Positions 12,124 through 24,715 of a DNA stretch of 64,000 bases are shown in pieces (the first letter of the stretch is position 1; every line of letters starts with the position of its first letter). A model generated the notes under the pieces. That model saw nothing but the letters and a program-made list of their open reading frames with translations. It made no database searches and was not told the DNA's origin. This DNA comes from Aquilaria yunnanensis (lineage: Eukaryota; Streptophyta; Magnoliopsida; Malvales; Thymelaeaceae), in contig CM077599.1 in the NCBI GenBank assembly GCA_039654915.1, positions 71,330,001 to 71,394,000 of the forward strand, written 5' to 3'. Made by a program: the position numbers and the translations under genes.

Positions 12124-12583
12124 ATCGGAATGTATAGCCTTTGTTGGGTTAGCGTCCTAATTCTTCTTGAAAGGAAGTTTAACAAAAAAGTTATCATTTT
12201 TCCAGAAAAGAATAGAATGCTTCTTTTCGAATTCTACATAAGATTCATCATATAATTGATCTATAATCATCTGCATGATTGAACCAAAAACTGGATCTAA
12301 TGCAGTTTGAACTTGACTGGCTATCAAAGCTTCTCCTTCACAAAAATATATCTTCAGGGTAGAAGTCCATGGGAGGAAAAACTTGTTTAGCTTAAGATCG
12401 AATTCAGTCCATTGAATTGGAAGTTTTTTTTATGAGATCAAAGTCTAATATCATGTCTTTACCATGATATGAATAACCATAAATAGGATTGATAAGATAT
12501 TTGGATGGAGATAAGCAAGTCCTTATAGGCTTACTGATCTTATCAATGTAAAACACACCATTGGCTGCCTTAAACCTTTCATT

Positions 12584-13246
12584 TCAAGGAAGCCACATAT
12601 GATCTACTAATAACTTTGGATTAATGATCATATACATAGCTCCAGTATCAAACAAGACAATAACAAGAATGGGCTTTACATACTTGTCAACCAAAATTGT
12701 GACTTTGGCTTGAGGAATGATTAAAGCAGCAAAAACCAATGGATCAAATAAGCCAATTTGCACCGTATAAATAGAACCAATGTTTGTAGCTAATCTAGAA
12801 AAATAAGCTACTATAACAAATAATGCTGAAGATTTTTCATCTTTTTCAGAAAATATTGATTCCATGTCTTTTTTGGAGAAATCTATGCATGTAGCCTTCG
12901 TAATGGTTTTGACCATCTTGGTCTTAGACTTTGAATTTTTGGTGTATAATTTTTTTATAAAATGTCCTATTTGTCTACAAATAAAACATTTATTGAATTT
13001 TTCAGTATTTCTTTGGTACCGAAAAAATCTTCTTTTTTTTCTTCTAAATCTCTTGGGCTTCTCAAAGATAGAAAATAGTTTATTTCTATGATGCATCTTC
13101 TTTGGAGAACAGTGACAAGTCTGTTTATGCTTACATTTGATTGATAGCTCTGGCGGTTTGCATACATTATCAAACAATCCTTGAGATTGACTAAATTCTT
13201 TGAAAAAAGTATGTGTGTTGCATAGCTTATGTAATGCTGCCATCAA
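12584..13246 (-). pseudogene. Pararetroviral coat-protein tail: zinc knuckle and aspartic protease
   Basis: This is one minus-strand open stretch of 220 codons. A Lys/Arg-rich segment (RFRRKKRRFFRYQ) precedes a CCHC zinc-knuckle relic, CFICRQIGHFIKKLY, whose last Cys is replaced by Tyr. About 100 residues later VIVLFDTGAMYMIINPKLL carries the D-T-G-A protease active-site motif. In Caulimoviridae the zinc knuckle belongs to the coat protein and the protease cuts the polyprotein, and this order agrees with that. The downstream linker to RT (12124-12583) is full of stops. Confidence 0.82.
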
Positions 13247-15670
13247 TGTTTGATGAAGCCGACCAAATGTAAAATTATTCAGAGTCTTACCATTTTGCTG
13301 AATAATTAGGAAATTTTCCTAACCAATAGTTTCTGGGATCTAATTCAAAATCCTTGTTTAAGATAGTTATCATCGTACCCAATACTGAACAGATAATAAT
13401 GTTTCACCATTCTTTCAAAATATTTTCTAGATCTTTTCTACTGTAAGAACAACATTTCATCTTAAAATATTCTTCTTTGGTAGTAGCAATAAGAGAAGAT
13501 TAATCTCCAAGGAACTCTGTATAATGAACTTGGATGAATGCATCAACATTTTGAACTTATTGAAGATATAATTTTTGATACTGTACAAGTTGTAGATACC
13601 ATTATTTCATGGTACCTGTCATTGCAACAATAGAGGTTGAAATGACCTTTGCATCTGATGCACCTTCCTTCTGCATTTGCTATGCATGCATTTCTAGGAA
13701 TTTGTCATGCGACTTATGAGGTGGAATATCATCCAAAATAAGTTTGGCATATCTAGTAAGAGGATGCCAAGTAGGAGCAATAATTTCTTCATGCATAGAT
13801 TCAGCTTCTTGAGGAACTTTAGTGTCAGGTAGATGAGCACTTGTAAAAGGATCATTATGAACTCCTAAGGTTCTTGATACTTTAGGCTAAGCTATAAAGA
13901 CTTGAAGATCATAAGATGATGATGAAGTTAAAGATTCATGATCAAAATCATTATCTTCTTCTTCTAAAGAACTACTAGAAGTAGAGGCAGTAGCATCCAA
14001 GGTTTCTATATTATTAGAATGGACCATACGGATCTGGTGGTCTAGAAATGATGTAATTGGGTTGGCTTAGGTGGTCATTGTTTCATAGGCTGGTTCTTAG
14101 ATTTTAAGCAAGGGGTTTTGAGGCTTAGAAAAAGGTGGATATGAATGAGGGTTTTCAAGAATAGCTAGTCATTTAAGCTTTGGTTCCATTTGTGGTTTGG
14201 GTTATAATTGCCTAGGTTGGACAGAATGAAGAGGCTTGGGCTTGGCTTTTAGTCTAGGTTACTATCACAGGCCTTTACCCTTAATCCCATCTAAGTTTAT
14301 TTAACACATAGGCATACAAATTTATATAACACATAAGCTATTTTGGAGATTTAGGTTGATGTGCACGGAGTTTCTGAAGAAGAGAGGGAAGTTTCAGTGG
14401 CTGAAAGTGAGGGAGACACACGAGATGGCCTAAATAAGCCACCACTGCTTCTTGTGTCTCATGCATAAGTTGACACACACTTGATGCCCTATGTAGTTAG
14501 TTTGCAAACTCATGCACCATTGTCCACAAGCTGGAAACTTTAGGACCGGATCTAGCATTTAGTCGCGTTAGATTCCTTCACAAAATTAATTGCACTCCTA
14601 GTAGCTGGTTTCCAGGAACATGTAATTTAGTCTTCTGATCTCCAAGAATCACACTTAAACCACCTATGGACAATCTAGTCAATCTACAATTTCACAATAA
14701 TAGAGTGAAAATCACAAAAAATCGAAATACCTCAAATTCAATATTTTTATATGCTCTATCCAACCATGTAATAAAAATGGGTCACTATGTGAAATGATAA
14801 AAATGCTCCTCTTGATCAGCCTACTTAAATGATCAATTTTTACCTCTTTTAGGCTACTATACCATTTAATACCGAGACTTGGCTTGCAAATAAATTATCT
14901 AAAGTTTTAATTTATTAAATTAACTAGTTACCTAGTAATTTGAGCTTTCTATAATTACTTTGCCAATTAGACCTATTGCTCCGAGGGCTGTCACAGTTAC
15001 TATGCTGCCTGCAGATGCTTCAGTTGTTGTTTCAAATGTAAAATCTCCCTTTTATATGCTAAAAAGATCTTCTGTTAAAAAATGAGATTTAAGATCTCAT
15101 TATAAAGGTAGTCAATCCTTTTTTGGCATTTTGTCAAAGGATCTATGGCCGCTTGATCAACCTTTTTTTCAAGGTGAAGTTGATTTGCTCAATTCTCTTA
15201 AGAATACGGTTTTGGGAAGCCATGTTCTCTAATTACCAATTTAGTACTTGTTCTACAATAGATGTATATTTTCTTCATCCTTCAGAGTCAACAGATGTAG
15301 GTTGCTGAATCTTTCAAGTATGTTTGGTAGAAGAAGAAGAATCTTCAAATTTTAATGGAGGAAATTCTTCTTCCTTCAACTCGAACATATTAACCTCAAA
15401 AGTAGAAAAAGAAGGCTATTCCTTCTTTAACTGATTAAGAGCCTTCTTATAACATGGATGTGCAGCCATTTTAAATTCAGAAGAGGAAGGTGGAAGTTCA
15501 AATGGCTTATTAGAAGGAGGCTGAAACCGAGAAGGTTTGCCTTCTTTTCTAGAATATAAGACATAATAGTCAAATTTACAGGAAGGTTCACCAAGAAGTC
15601 CAACAGAGGGATCTCCATCTTCATATCATTAGCAAAGAAGTTCCTGAGATGATGGTTTCTTCTTTTTCTT
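13247..15670 (-). other. Decayed viral polyprotein region, probably coat protein
   Basis: The position between the movement-protein remnant and the zinc knuckle is where the coat-protein domain lies in this family. The minus strand shows only short open stretches with stops and shifts, many acidic or serine-rich, and no motif I can name. The assignment rests on gene order. Confidence 0.5.
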
Positions 15671-15946
15671 TTATGCCTTCAATATATCATCACCATCAAA
15701 GAATTGGATACAGTCAATAAAATCAAAAACATCAAAATATTTGTGACCCTTCTCATCTTTAAATTGATAAATTAGAGAGCCATCAGCAGCAAATGAGTCA
15801 ATAGGAACATGTAACGCTGGTTTGGGCTCCTTGACCATAGTCATGATTGCTGGAGTAAAAAAGACGTCAACATCTTGAGGTGACTTTGCTGTTTTCTGAA
15901 AAAATATTTCAGTCTGCCATTTTCCTCTATCAAGGAAAATAGGCAT
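15671..15946 (-). pseudogene. Pararetroviral polyprotein fragment, domain unknown
   Basis: Ninety-one codons are open on the minus strand. The translation includes LIYQFKDEKGHKYFDVF and a run of acidic residues near the end (FFDGDD). It lies between the movement-protein remnant and the coat/zinc-knuckle region of the same strand, so it is most likely a polyprotein linker. I recognise no catalytic motif. Confidence 0.45.
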
Positions 15947-16059
15947 TTTAGACTAAACAAGTTGGTTCTGTTGGTAAAAAGATTTATAACTTGTAATTCA
16001 AAAGGTAGGAATTAAGTTTCTGAAGCTCATCTCTAGGAATTTGTGTTGGCACATAAGTT

Positions 16060-16640
16060 TCATTTTGAACATGTGTTGTATCAACAGAAAGATACAACAC
16101 ATCGTTGTTCATATTAGGCATCGCAAAATTAAGAGCATGATTTTGGCCTATACGCCATTTGGTAATGTAAAGTTACTGCTAAAGTATATGAAACCTGTTT
16201 CGCACCAGTGATCTGCACCTAAATCTTTAAAATAAAAAGCAAACGGAGGTATTAAAGTGCCATACAAAAATTTGGAAAAAAGGTGATTAGAATAGTACCA
16301 ACATTAAGTGTAGTGTCCATAGTACCAATACAAGCATGTTTGCATTTTGTATATTTGGTATCAAGGAGAGCTGGTCTGCAGTGACATGTAGACCTTTTCT
16401 TCCATGGTATATAAGTGCAAGCCGAACAGCTTCAAAATGGAGATAAGTGAATCATTCAGTAGTCCATTGTTAAGGAAAATAAGAATGAATCTCCAAGGTA
16501 ACATACTAGTTTTTCTTGGTGGTTGGGAAAAGTATGTTGGTCAAGCCTTGTAGCTTGGACATACTCCTTAATAGCTCTTCGAGATGGCAAAACCAAATTC
16601 TTCACTGTTTTGGTCAAAGAGTGAGATGGTTTATCAAAAG
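16060..16640 (-). pseudogene. Pararetroviral 30K-type movement protein remnant
   Basis: Minus-strand translation in two alternating frames gives HFEAVRLALIYHGRKGL near 16430-16380, then HACIGTMDTTLNVGTI and ITFFPNFCMAL near 16340-16265. These match the conserved core of Caulimoviridae cell-to-cell movement proteins, which modify plasmodesmata to pass virus between cells. At least one frameshift separates the two parts, and stops are frequent. The upstream end is cut at 16655 by the Athila-like insertion. Confidence 0.72.
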
Positions 16641-16655
16641 CTTTACAAGGATTGA

Positions 16656-18153
16656 TGATGAATACTCATAAGTGTATAGCTATTAAAAGTTTAAATCATT
16701 ATTATATACTTTAATTATGATTAATTTCTTTAATTTGAGCAATTATTTCACTGGGTTACTATTTACGCGTATTTACTGTTCATATATGTATTATTGTCCA
16801 TACGTGGAGTTATTATTCACCGCATTTCACTATTCATACAGTGGCTATTATTTATACGCATATTTACTATTTATACGTGGGTTACTATTCATTCATATTA
16901 AATAATTATTTTTTTTTAAATGTAAGTGGATAAATCATCACATAGTGATCCTTCACGACAAAAATTATATCTAAAGTTGTAGATGTCAGAATTGATTAAT
17001 TCTAAATTCATCCAAAAGCTAACACATAGATCTTCAACTCTCCTTCATTGCCAAAATTTGATTCTAAATAAGACCATCTGTTTTGTTGTGTACTAAAGAG
17101 AAATTTTGGTAAAAAAATCATAATTTAAGCTACAAATGTCAGTTATGAATGATCAAGCTATCATTTTGAAGCTAAAGAAGAGATCTACAAGTCTCGTGCT
17201 TTAAGGAAGAGTTAAATTGATGTGTATGGTGGTCAAAAAATTAAAAGAAGTTTCCACACGTCTTTGTTGATTTGTATTTACCTACCTTTTTCTATTTCAC
17301 CTACCCCCAAGGCTCTATAAATAGACAGCTTGAGGGAGGACGAAGTCAAGCTATTTTTAAAGCCATTTTGATGTTTTTTTTTTATCAAAGTTAGCTTTTC
17401 TCCTTTGTTTTTTTTTTGTTTTTAATTCCGAAACTCTGTTCAATGTGTTTTCTTCTTGTCCTTACTTTGATCTTTTAGTCTATGCTTTTTTTATCTTTAC
17501 ATATGTTGTTTACTCTTATCATAACTAACTAATCATCCTTTTGTTAAGGTGAAATGGTGAAGCTTTTGGTATAAAGATTATGGCTGATTTAAACGAATAG
17601 AAACAATAATGATATTTATTTTCTTAATCAATTTAACCACCCTCCTTGTTAAGTGAGAGTCTTGATTCATCGTAGTTGAATCATTGGTACAAAAGTTACT
17701 TAATTCCCTTTGTAAAATATTGCTACACCGGCTATATTGTAATCTTGAGTTATTGTGGTCAAAGATTAGCATAATGTATACTTGAACTCATTTACAAGTG
17801 TTGGCGTTATAAGATCAATGAAAGATAATGCCAACTCATGCCTAACAATTTTGGAATTTGATTACTAAATTCCCTGATTAGGACCTCCTTTATTTGTGGA
17901 ACCCAATTGAGTGGCAAGATAGGCTAAAATTAACCATAACCGATATACTAAAAGTGAATCCCCCTAACCTTAGCTGTTTATTTGAATTTGAATTTTAATC
18001 CACACTTTTTCACACCTTGCACCAAAACTTTCTTTGGTAAAAATATGTAATTTGTATTTCTTAATTTACTTCTCTGTGGTTTGACACTTGAACTCCTGAG
18101 ATTTTATTACTTGCGCCAACCTATACTTGGGTTACAGCTGCTAAAATATAGCA
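16656..18153 (+). repeat. 5' LTR of the Athila-like element
   Basis: It begins TGATGAATACTCATAAG and ends CTAAAATATAGCA, and matches 27357-28784 over its whole length with scattered substitutions. Internal landmarks shared with the 3' copy include the TTACTATT/TTCAT-rich stretch near its start and GTGTTGGCGTTATAAGATC near its end. The element's promoter and transcript start should lie here; CTATAAATAGACAGC at about 17314 is a plausible TATA region. Confidence 0.92.
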
Positions 18154-18159
18154 AGTTTT

Positions 18160-18177
18160 TGGCGTCGTTGCCGGGGA
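18160..18177 (+). other. Primer-binding site, tRNA-Asp type
   Basis: TGGCGTCGTTGCCGGGGA lies six bases after the 5' LTR. It matches the TGGCGCCGTTGCCGGGGA form known from Athila/Tat elements, complementary to the 3' end of tRNA-Asp, with one C-to-T change. Minus-strand DNA synthesis would have begun here. Confidence 0.85.
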
Positions 18178-18452
18178 CATAAAATTAAAATACAAGTTCA
18201 TTTTCTTTTCATTTTGTCCATTTTTATTTTGTTTTCTTTTTATTGTTAATTATGTGGAAGGCTAACCCTCCTACCTCTTTTGTTAATCATATGGAAGGTT
18301 AAACCTCCACCCTCTTAATTTCTATTAATCTTGTTTTCTTTTTATTTTATTTTTATTGTTGAATGGAAGGCTAAGCCTCCTACATTTTCTATTCATAAAA
18401 TGGAAGATTAATTCTCCTATCTCTTTTTGTTATTCATATTATTTTTTTCTTA

Positions 18453-19810
18453 TTGTTATTTTGTGTATACATGAAAGCTTGGTCACGTACATCAAGTGGT
18501 AGACTGGTAAGAGAATGGTTATCTTTTTCAAACATGGCTGAACATATTAATGACCAAGAAAGTAACCATTCTCTTTATAATAAACAAGATCGACCTAGAA
18601 CACTTAGAGAACACATGAATCCCATAAGAAATAGTGCACCATCATGTCTAATATTTCCTCATGATGCATGTTACTTTAATTTCAAGCCAGGTATTATTCA
18701 ACTTTTATCAAATTTTCATGGATTTGCAACTGAAAACCTATACTTGCATTTGAGGGAATTTGAGGAAGTCTGTCATACATATAATAACCTAAACTATACC
18801 ATGAGACCTAAGCTTTTTCCCTTTTTTTTTAAAAATAAAGTGAAAACTTGACTACAGAATCTTAGGTCAGGCTCTATTAATTCACACGATGAGTTGCAAC
18901 AACAATTTTTGGAAAAAAAATTTCCTGCCCATAGAACAAAATTTTTTCAAAAGGTAAATCACCACTTTCACAAAAAAAACCAGAAGAAATTTTTTACCAG
19001 TGTTGGGATAGATATAAAGATTTACTTAACTCATACCCATATCATGGTTTTGAAACATGGAGAATAGTCTTACAGTTTTATAAAGGTATGACACCTAAGG
19101 AACGACAAATGGTAGAGTTGATATGCAATGGAATATTTGAGGATAAAGATCCTTATAAGGCAATGAATTACCTAAACTTGATAGCAGAGAATACGTAGAA
19201 TTAGGACACCGTTGGTACTTATAAGGCTCCAGGTAAAACTCAATCCTCTGCTTCTACTAGAGGCATATACCATATTAAGGAAGATAATGACCTTTGAGCA
19301 AAGTTTACATCTCTAGCTAAAAAGTTTGAGGCATTAGAAATGAAGAAAGCTGGTCAATTAAAATCTATTAAAAAAATTGTTTGTCACATTTGTGAGACCA
19401 ATGACTATTCTATTAGCAATTGTCCAACATTGCCTTCTTTCAAAGAATGCCTCCATGAACAAGTCAATGCTTTGAATAACTTCAAGCGGCCAATCCAAAA
19501 TCCAAAATCCATATCACAAACTCATAATCCTGGTTAGAGGAATCATCCAAACTTCAGTTTGGGAAGTGATAATCATGCTCAACCATCACAACCACTTTCG
19601 CACACCCAACAAAATTTTCAACAATTTCAAAGGTATGTACCTTATGTTGCTCCTTTTAAGAAAAATCTTGAACATATATTGCATTCATTCATTGAGAAAC
19701 AAGAGTTTATTAATGCTCAAACAAGTCAAACCATGATTGATTTGAAATATACTCTTGCAAAATTTGCATATGTACTCAATATTCAGGAGAAAGGGCAATT
19801 TCCTTCTTAA
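18453..19810 (+). pseudogene. Athila-like gag (broken)
   Basis: The likely original start is MAEHIND at 18534. Family-typical text follows: RTLREHMNPIRNSAPSC, then FPHDACYFNFKPGIIQLL and LHLREFEEVCHTYNN. A stop falls near 18849, the frame shifts several times, and a zinc-knuckle relic CHICETNDYSISNCP appears near 19382, followed by FKECLHEQVNALN. Gag packages the element's RNA into virus-like particles. None of the open pieces (18453-18851, 19340-19537, 19559-19810) is long enough to work. Confidence 0.85.
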
Positions 19811-19837
19811 CCATGATCGAATCCCAAAGGTCAAACA

Positions 19838-21002
19838 ATGGATCAAGTGAAGTCAATCATCACACTCCGCAGTAGTAAGGTTATTGAAAAATCTATTCCT
19901 AATCCTCGTGAAGGAGACGATGAGTCAAATTCTAAAAGTAAAAAAAAGGTTGAACCTACACCAAGCGAAGAACAAATTGAATCTCCACCAGCACCTCCAT
20001 TTCCTCAAGCTTTAACTGTCCCTAAGAAGTTGAATCAAAACCTTGAAATTCTTGATATTTTCAAGTAGGTAAAAATCAATATCCCCTTGTTGGATGTGAT
20101 TGAATAGGTACATTCTTATGCCAAATTTTTTAAGAATTTGTATATTATTAAAAGAAAACTAAATGTGAAAAACAAAGTCTTCTTGGCCGAGCAGTTAAGT
20201 TTTGTTATTCAAAATAATACTGTTTTGAAATATAATGATCCTAGTTGTCCAACAAGTTCAGGTTTTATTGGAAAACATAAAATTGAGCAAGTATTACTTG
20301 ATCTTGAGGCTAAGTAAACTTACTTCCATATTTAGTTTACCAAAAACTAAATTTGGGTTAGTTAAAACCAACCGAGGTAACTCCTTTGCTTACTGACAGA
20401 TTAGTAAAAGTGCCTAAAGGCATTGTTGAAGATGTGTTAGTTCAAGTTGATAAATTCATATATCCTATAGATTTTATTGTTTTGGACATAGTGCCAGTGG
20501 AAATTAAGAATTCAATCTAGGACGTCCATTTTTAGCAGTTTCTAACGCTTTGATTAATTGCAGGAACGGACTGATGAAGCTATCATTTAGGAATATGATG
20601 TTGAAGCTAAATGTTTTAAACTTGCTTAAGCAACCACATGAACAAGAAGATGAAAGTGAGGACGTTTGAATTATTGATGCTATTGTGGAAAAATATGTCC
20701 AAGAAAGGAATATTTTTTATCCTCTAGAAAATTGTCTAGTTAATTCATTTGAATCAATTATACAAGTGGATCAGGATACATCTAACATATGTGCATTACT
20801 TAATTCTTCACAGGTAGGAGGAAACAAATTTTGAAAACCAAATGTTAAGGAGTTAGGACAACCCAAAGTTGAAGGGCAAGATAAAATACCCGCACCAGAG
20901 TTGAAGCCCTTACCCAAAGAATTGAAGTATGCATTCCTTAGAGAAAATTCTTCTTGTCCTGTGGTAATTTCATCTACTCTCACATTCGAGTAAGAAGGTA
21001 AG
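19838..21002 (+). pseudogene. Athila-like gag-pol linker and aspartic protease remnant
   Basis: After a Pro/Ser/Lys-rich linker (19838-20068), the region near 20440-20630 reads VDKFIYPIDFIVLDI and then RPFLAVSNALINCRNGL, typical of the protease end of Athila-like pol. Stops and at least one shift break it, and the catalytic D-S/T-G triad is not clearly preserved. Confidence 0.7.
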
Positions 21003-22009
21003 TTGATTAAGTTACATAAGAGGCATAAAAAGGACATAAAGGGCATTAATCTTTTAATTTGCACACATAGAATAAACTTGGAAGATAGTGCTGAATCTTG
21101 TCAACAACCTCAAAGAAGACTCAATCCACACATAAAAGAGGTAGTAAGATCTGAAGTTCTAAAATTACTTAATGTTCGAATTATTTACCTTACCTCTAAC
21201 AGCAAATGGGTTAGTCCAACCCAAGTTGTTCCAAAGAAGTCTAGCATTATAGTGGTAATAAATAAGAAAAGTGAGTCGTTACTAACTTAAATCCCATCTA
21301 GTTATAGGATGTGCATTGACTAAAGGAAGTTGAATCTTGCCACCAGAAAAGATCAATTTCCATTACCTTTCTTAAACCAAATTTTAGAAAGAGTAGTAGG
21401 ACATCCTTTTTACTGCTTTCTTGATGGCTCTTCAGGTTACTATCAAATTCCAATAGCTTTTGAGGACTAAGAAAAGGCCACATTCAAATGTCCTTTTGGA
21501 ACCTTTGCATTTAGACGCATGTCTTTTGGGCTATGCAATACCCCAACAACATTTCAAAGATGTATGCTGAGTATTTTTAGTGACATGATTGAATAATATC
21601 TTGAAGTTTTCATAGATGATTTAACCATTTATGAAAATTCTTTTGATAATTGTCTTGAAAACTTGGAAAAGGTTTTAAAAAGACATGAAAAAAAAGGGCT
21701 TGGTTCTAAATTGGGAAAAATGTCATTATATGATCACCTCTGGAATTTGTTTTGGGTCATGTTGTAACTTCCAAAGGAATTGAAGTTGATAAAGCAAAGG
21801 TGGAGCTTATTGCTCAATTACCTCTACCTAAAACTGTTAGAGAAATTCGCTCATTTTTTGGATATGCAGGTTTTTATCGAAGGTTCATTAAAGGGTTTGG
21901 TGAAATATTTGTGAAAGATGCTTTATTTGAATGGACTCAAGAATGCAAAAATTATTTTGATAAGTTAATTGGTCTTTTAACATCCCCTCCAATCATACAA
22001 CCCCCATAA
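21003..22009 (+). pseudogene. Ty3/gypsy reverse transcriptase (broken)
   Basis: Recognisable blocks run in order: WVSPTQVVPKKS (21211), YRMCIDYRKLNLAT with one stop (21303), a CFLDGSSGYYQIPIA block (21415), FGLCNTPTTFQRCM (21525), the catalytic VFIDDLTIY (21607), and LGHVVTSKGIEVDKAK with FFGYAGFYRRFIKGF (21750-21900). The two active-site Asp are present. Several stops and a shift near 21690 break the frame. Confidence 0.9.
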
Positions 22010-22400
22010 TGATCATTACCTTTTAAGGTAATGTGTGTTGCTAGTGATTATGCAGTTGGTGTTGTTCTACGACAAATGAAATAGGGTAAACCATAAGTAA
22101 TTTATTATGCAACTAAAACTTTGAACAATGCACAAATGAACTACACTACAACTGAGAAAAAACTACTTGTAGTGACATTTGTATTGGATAAATTTCGCTC
22201 TTATCTAATTGGTTCAATAATCATTGTTTACATCGACCATTCTGCTGTCAGGTACCTAATGTCAAAGCAAGATACTAAACCAAGGCTACTACGCTGGATC
22301 CTATTACTTTAAGAATTTAACATTGTGATTAAAGATAAAAAAAGACATCAAAAATGTTGTCACTGACCATTTGTCAAGGCAGACAATGGATTCAATAACT
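22010..22400 (+). pseudogene. Ty3/gypsy RNase H (broken)
   Basis: CVASDYAVGVVLRQ (first catalytic Asp) is followed by stops, then [20 protein letters not shown] and [20 protein letters not shown]. The arrangement matches gypsy RNase H directly downstream of RT. The frame is interrupted near 22081 and 22100. Confidence 0.85.
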
Positions 22401-22679
22401 AAGGCTACACTCATAAATGATTGTTTTCCTGATAAATTTTTATTTTCTGTCACTACAGTACCTTGGTTTGCTAATATCGTCAGTTTTTTTGTGACATGAC
22501 GGATGCCAGCCTATAAGAGTGCCTAAGATAAGAAGAAATTTCTGCATGAGGTAAAAAACTTTTACTAGGATGACTCTTATCTTTTCAAAAACTGCCATGA
22601 TCAAATATTCTGGAGATGCATACCTGAGGATAAGATAAAAAGTGTCATTGAATTTTATCATTCAAAAGCATACGATGGA

Positions 22680-23764
22680 CATTTTTTATCAAAGAAAACA
22701 ACTGCAAAGATTTTGTAATCTAGATTTTACTAACTCTCATTGTTCAATGACACACATGTATTCTGAAAAGCCTGTGAAAATTGTCAGAAATTAAGATCTA
22801 TTTCAAAAAAAAAAAATATGATGCCTTTGACTTTTATCCTTATGAATGAAATTTTTAACTACTGGGAGATAGATTTCATGAGACCATTTCCACCATCATT
22901 TGGATTTATGTACATTTTAATTGTAGTAGATTATGTTTCAAAATGGGTAAAGACAGTTCCATTTCAAAATAATGATCATAAAACTATGGTTAAATTTTTT
23001 AAGGAAAACATTTTGAGCCAATTTGAAATTCCTTGGGCCATAATAAGTGATAGGAGAACACATTTCTGTAACAGATGATTTAAATATTTATTGAAGAAAT
23101 ATGGTATCACCCATAAAGTTGTCACCTTTTATCACCTACAAATAAAAGGACAAGTAGAACTGGCAAATAGGGAAATAAAACAGATCCTTGAAAAACAATC
23201 AACCCAAATTGAAAGGATTGGCCATTAAAACTGACAAATGCACTTTGGGCTTACCGCACTGCTTTTAAAACAGTGTTGGGTAAGTCTCCTTATAGGTTAG
23301 TTTATCGAAAACCATGTCATTTGCCTATGAAACTTGAACATAAAGCTTACTGGGTTATTAAAGCTTTCAATTCAAATATTAATGATACTGGTGTTTTGTG
23401 TAGGTTACAACTAAATGAGCTTGAGGAGCTGAGAAATGATGTATATGAGAATTCGAAAATATATAAAGCTAGAACCAAAGTTTTTCATGACAAAACAATC
23501 TTAAGAAAAACACTTGAGGTTGGTGAAAAGGTTTTACTTTATAATTCTCAACTTCACATATTTCTTGGAAAACTAAGATCTAGATGGAGTAGCCCATTTG
23601 TTTTGAAACATGTTTATCCTTATGGGGCCATTGACATTGAAAATCCTAAAAATGGTAATGCGTTTAAAGTAAATGAACAAAAAGTTAAACCATTTTTGGA
23701 GAATCATAATTTATGGGAAGAAGTTGTTCATCTCAATGATCCTCACAATGATCATGGTAATTAA
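22680..23764 (+). pseudogene. Ty3/gypsy integrase (broken)
   Basis: The core begins WEIDFMRPFPPSFGFMYILI (first catalytic Asp) and continues VDYVSKWVKTVPF and PWAIISDRRTHFCNR (second Asp), then YGITHKVVT and [14 protein letters not shown] (catalytic Glu). A 163-codon open C-terminal part (23273-23764) starts GKSPYRLVYRKPCHLP. Stops at about 23080 and 23230 break it. Integrase inserts the cDNA and makes the 5-bp target duplication seen at both element ends. Confidence 0.88.
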
Positions 23765-24715
23765 ATGTCAATATGTCTTTTCTTTTTAGATAGTTTTCTT
23801 TTTATTTTGTTTCTTTTTTTTTTTCTTATTTTGCTTCATTCTTTTCCTGATTAAGTGGCAAATACGATACTCTATGGCTCTTAAGTCAGTTATTTCAGTT
23901 TCCCATAATAACTGATTTATCTTTCTCCCTCTCTCAATTTCTACTAAAAATTAGATTTTGTTTTTTTTTGCTTTACAAAAATATTTTTCCTCTCTTCCAA
24001 TAAATGTTCTTAAAAGGATATACTAAGCTAGATGTGAAAAATTAAGAGTTTTAATACATAAAGGCATTCCTAAATATGTACATTGGTTAATTAAAGTTAA
24101 GGTCCATTTGGCTGGTGAAATCTCAAATGCATTTGAGTTTCACATGCTTGGCTTAGGCAAAAGCTCTTATGCCAAAAAGTGAAGAGCAAAAAGGTTATGA
24201 GTCTGTCACAGATGTGGTGGATGGGCTTGTAATACTAGATGTCATTCTTTAGAGATAATGTCTAATAATCGAGAAGATAAAATACAATTCATTAAGAATG
24301 GCATGAGTAAAGATTCTTTGGATGATATCTAATTGACTCTTGAGATGCATTCTTGTGGATTAGTACAAAATGAACTTCTTGGTTTATGGAGTATTTTTCA
24401 TAAAGAATGAGAGTATTATAGTCTTAGGAATCTAATTTTAAAAGACACTATTTGCCAATTTATAAAAAAATTGGATGAGAAGCAAATCCCCTACTCATAG
24501 AAGGCGTTGAGGCCGTTACTGGATGTGAAACCAGAGGAAGATGTGAGCTACAGTCACAACTACTGTATATACATGCCATTATTTTTGAAAAGTTTCATTT
24601 TATTCTGAAAATAATCTACCTACTCTTGTAGGTGTAGTTATTGTATCATCTTTTCATCTCTATAAATACAAGTTTTTCTTTTCATTTTTTGTCATAAAGT
24701 TAAGGATAGAAAGAA
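23765..24715 (+). other. Non-coding internal region between integrase and the LOG copy
   Basis: The stretch contains polypyrimidine-rich DNA just after integrase and then about 600 bp (24050-24650) with partly open plus-strand reading (for example RWWMGL and NREDKIQFIKNGMSK). I cannot assign it. It may be a decayed extra element ORF or further captured material, because it directly precedes the LOG-like copy. Confidence 0.35.
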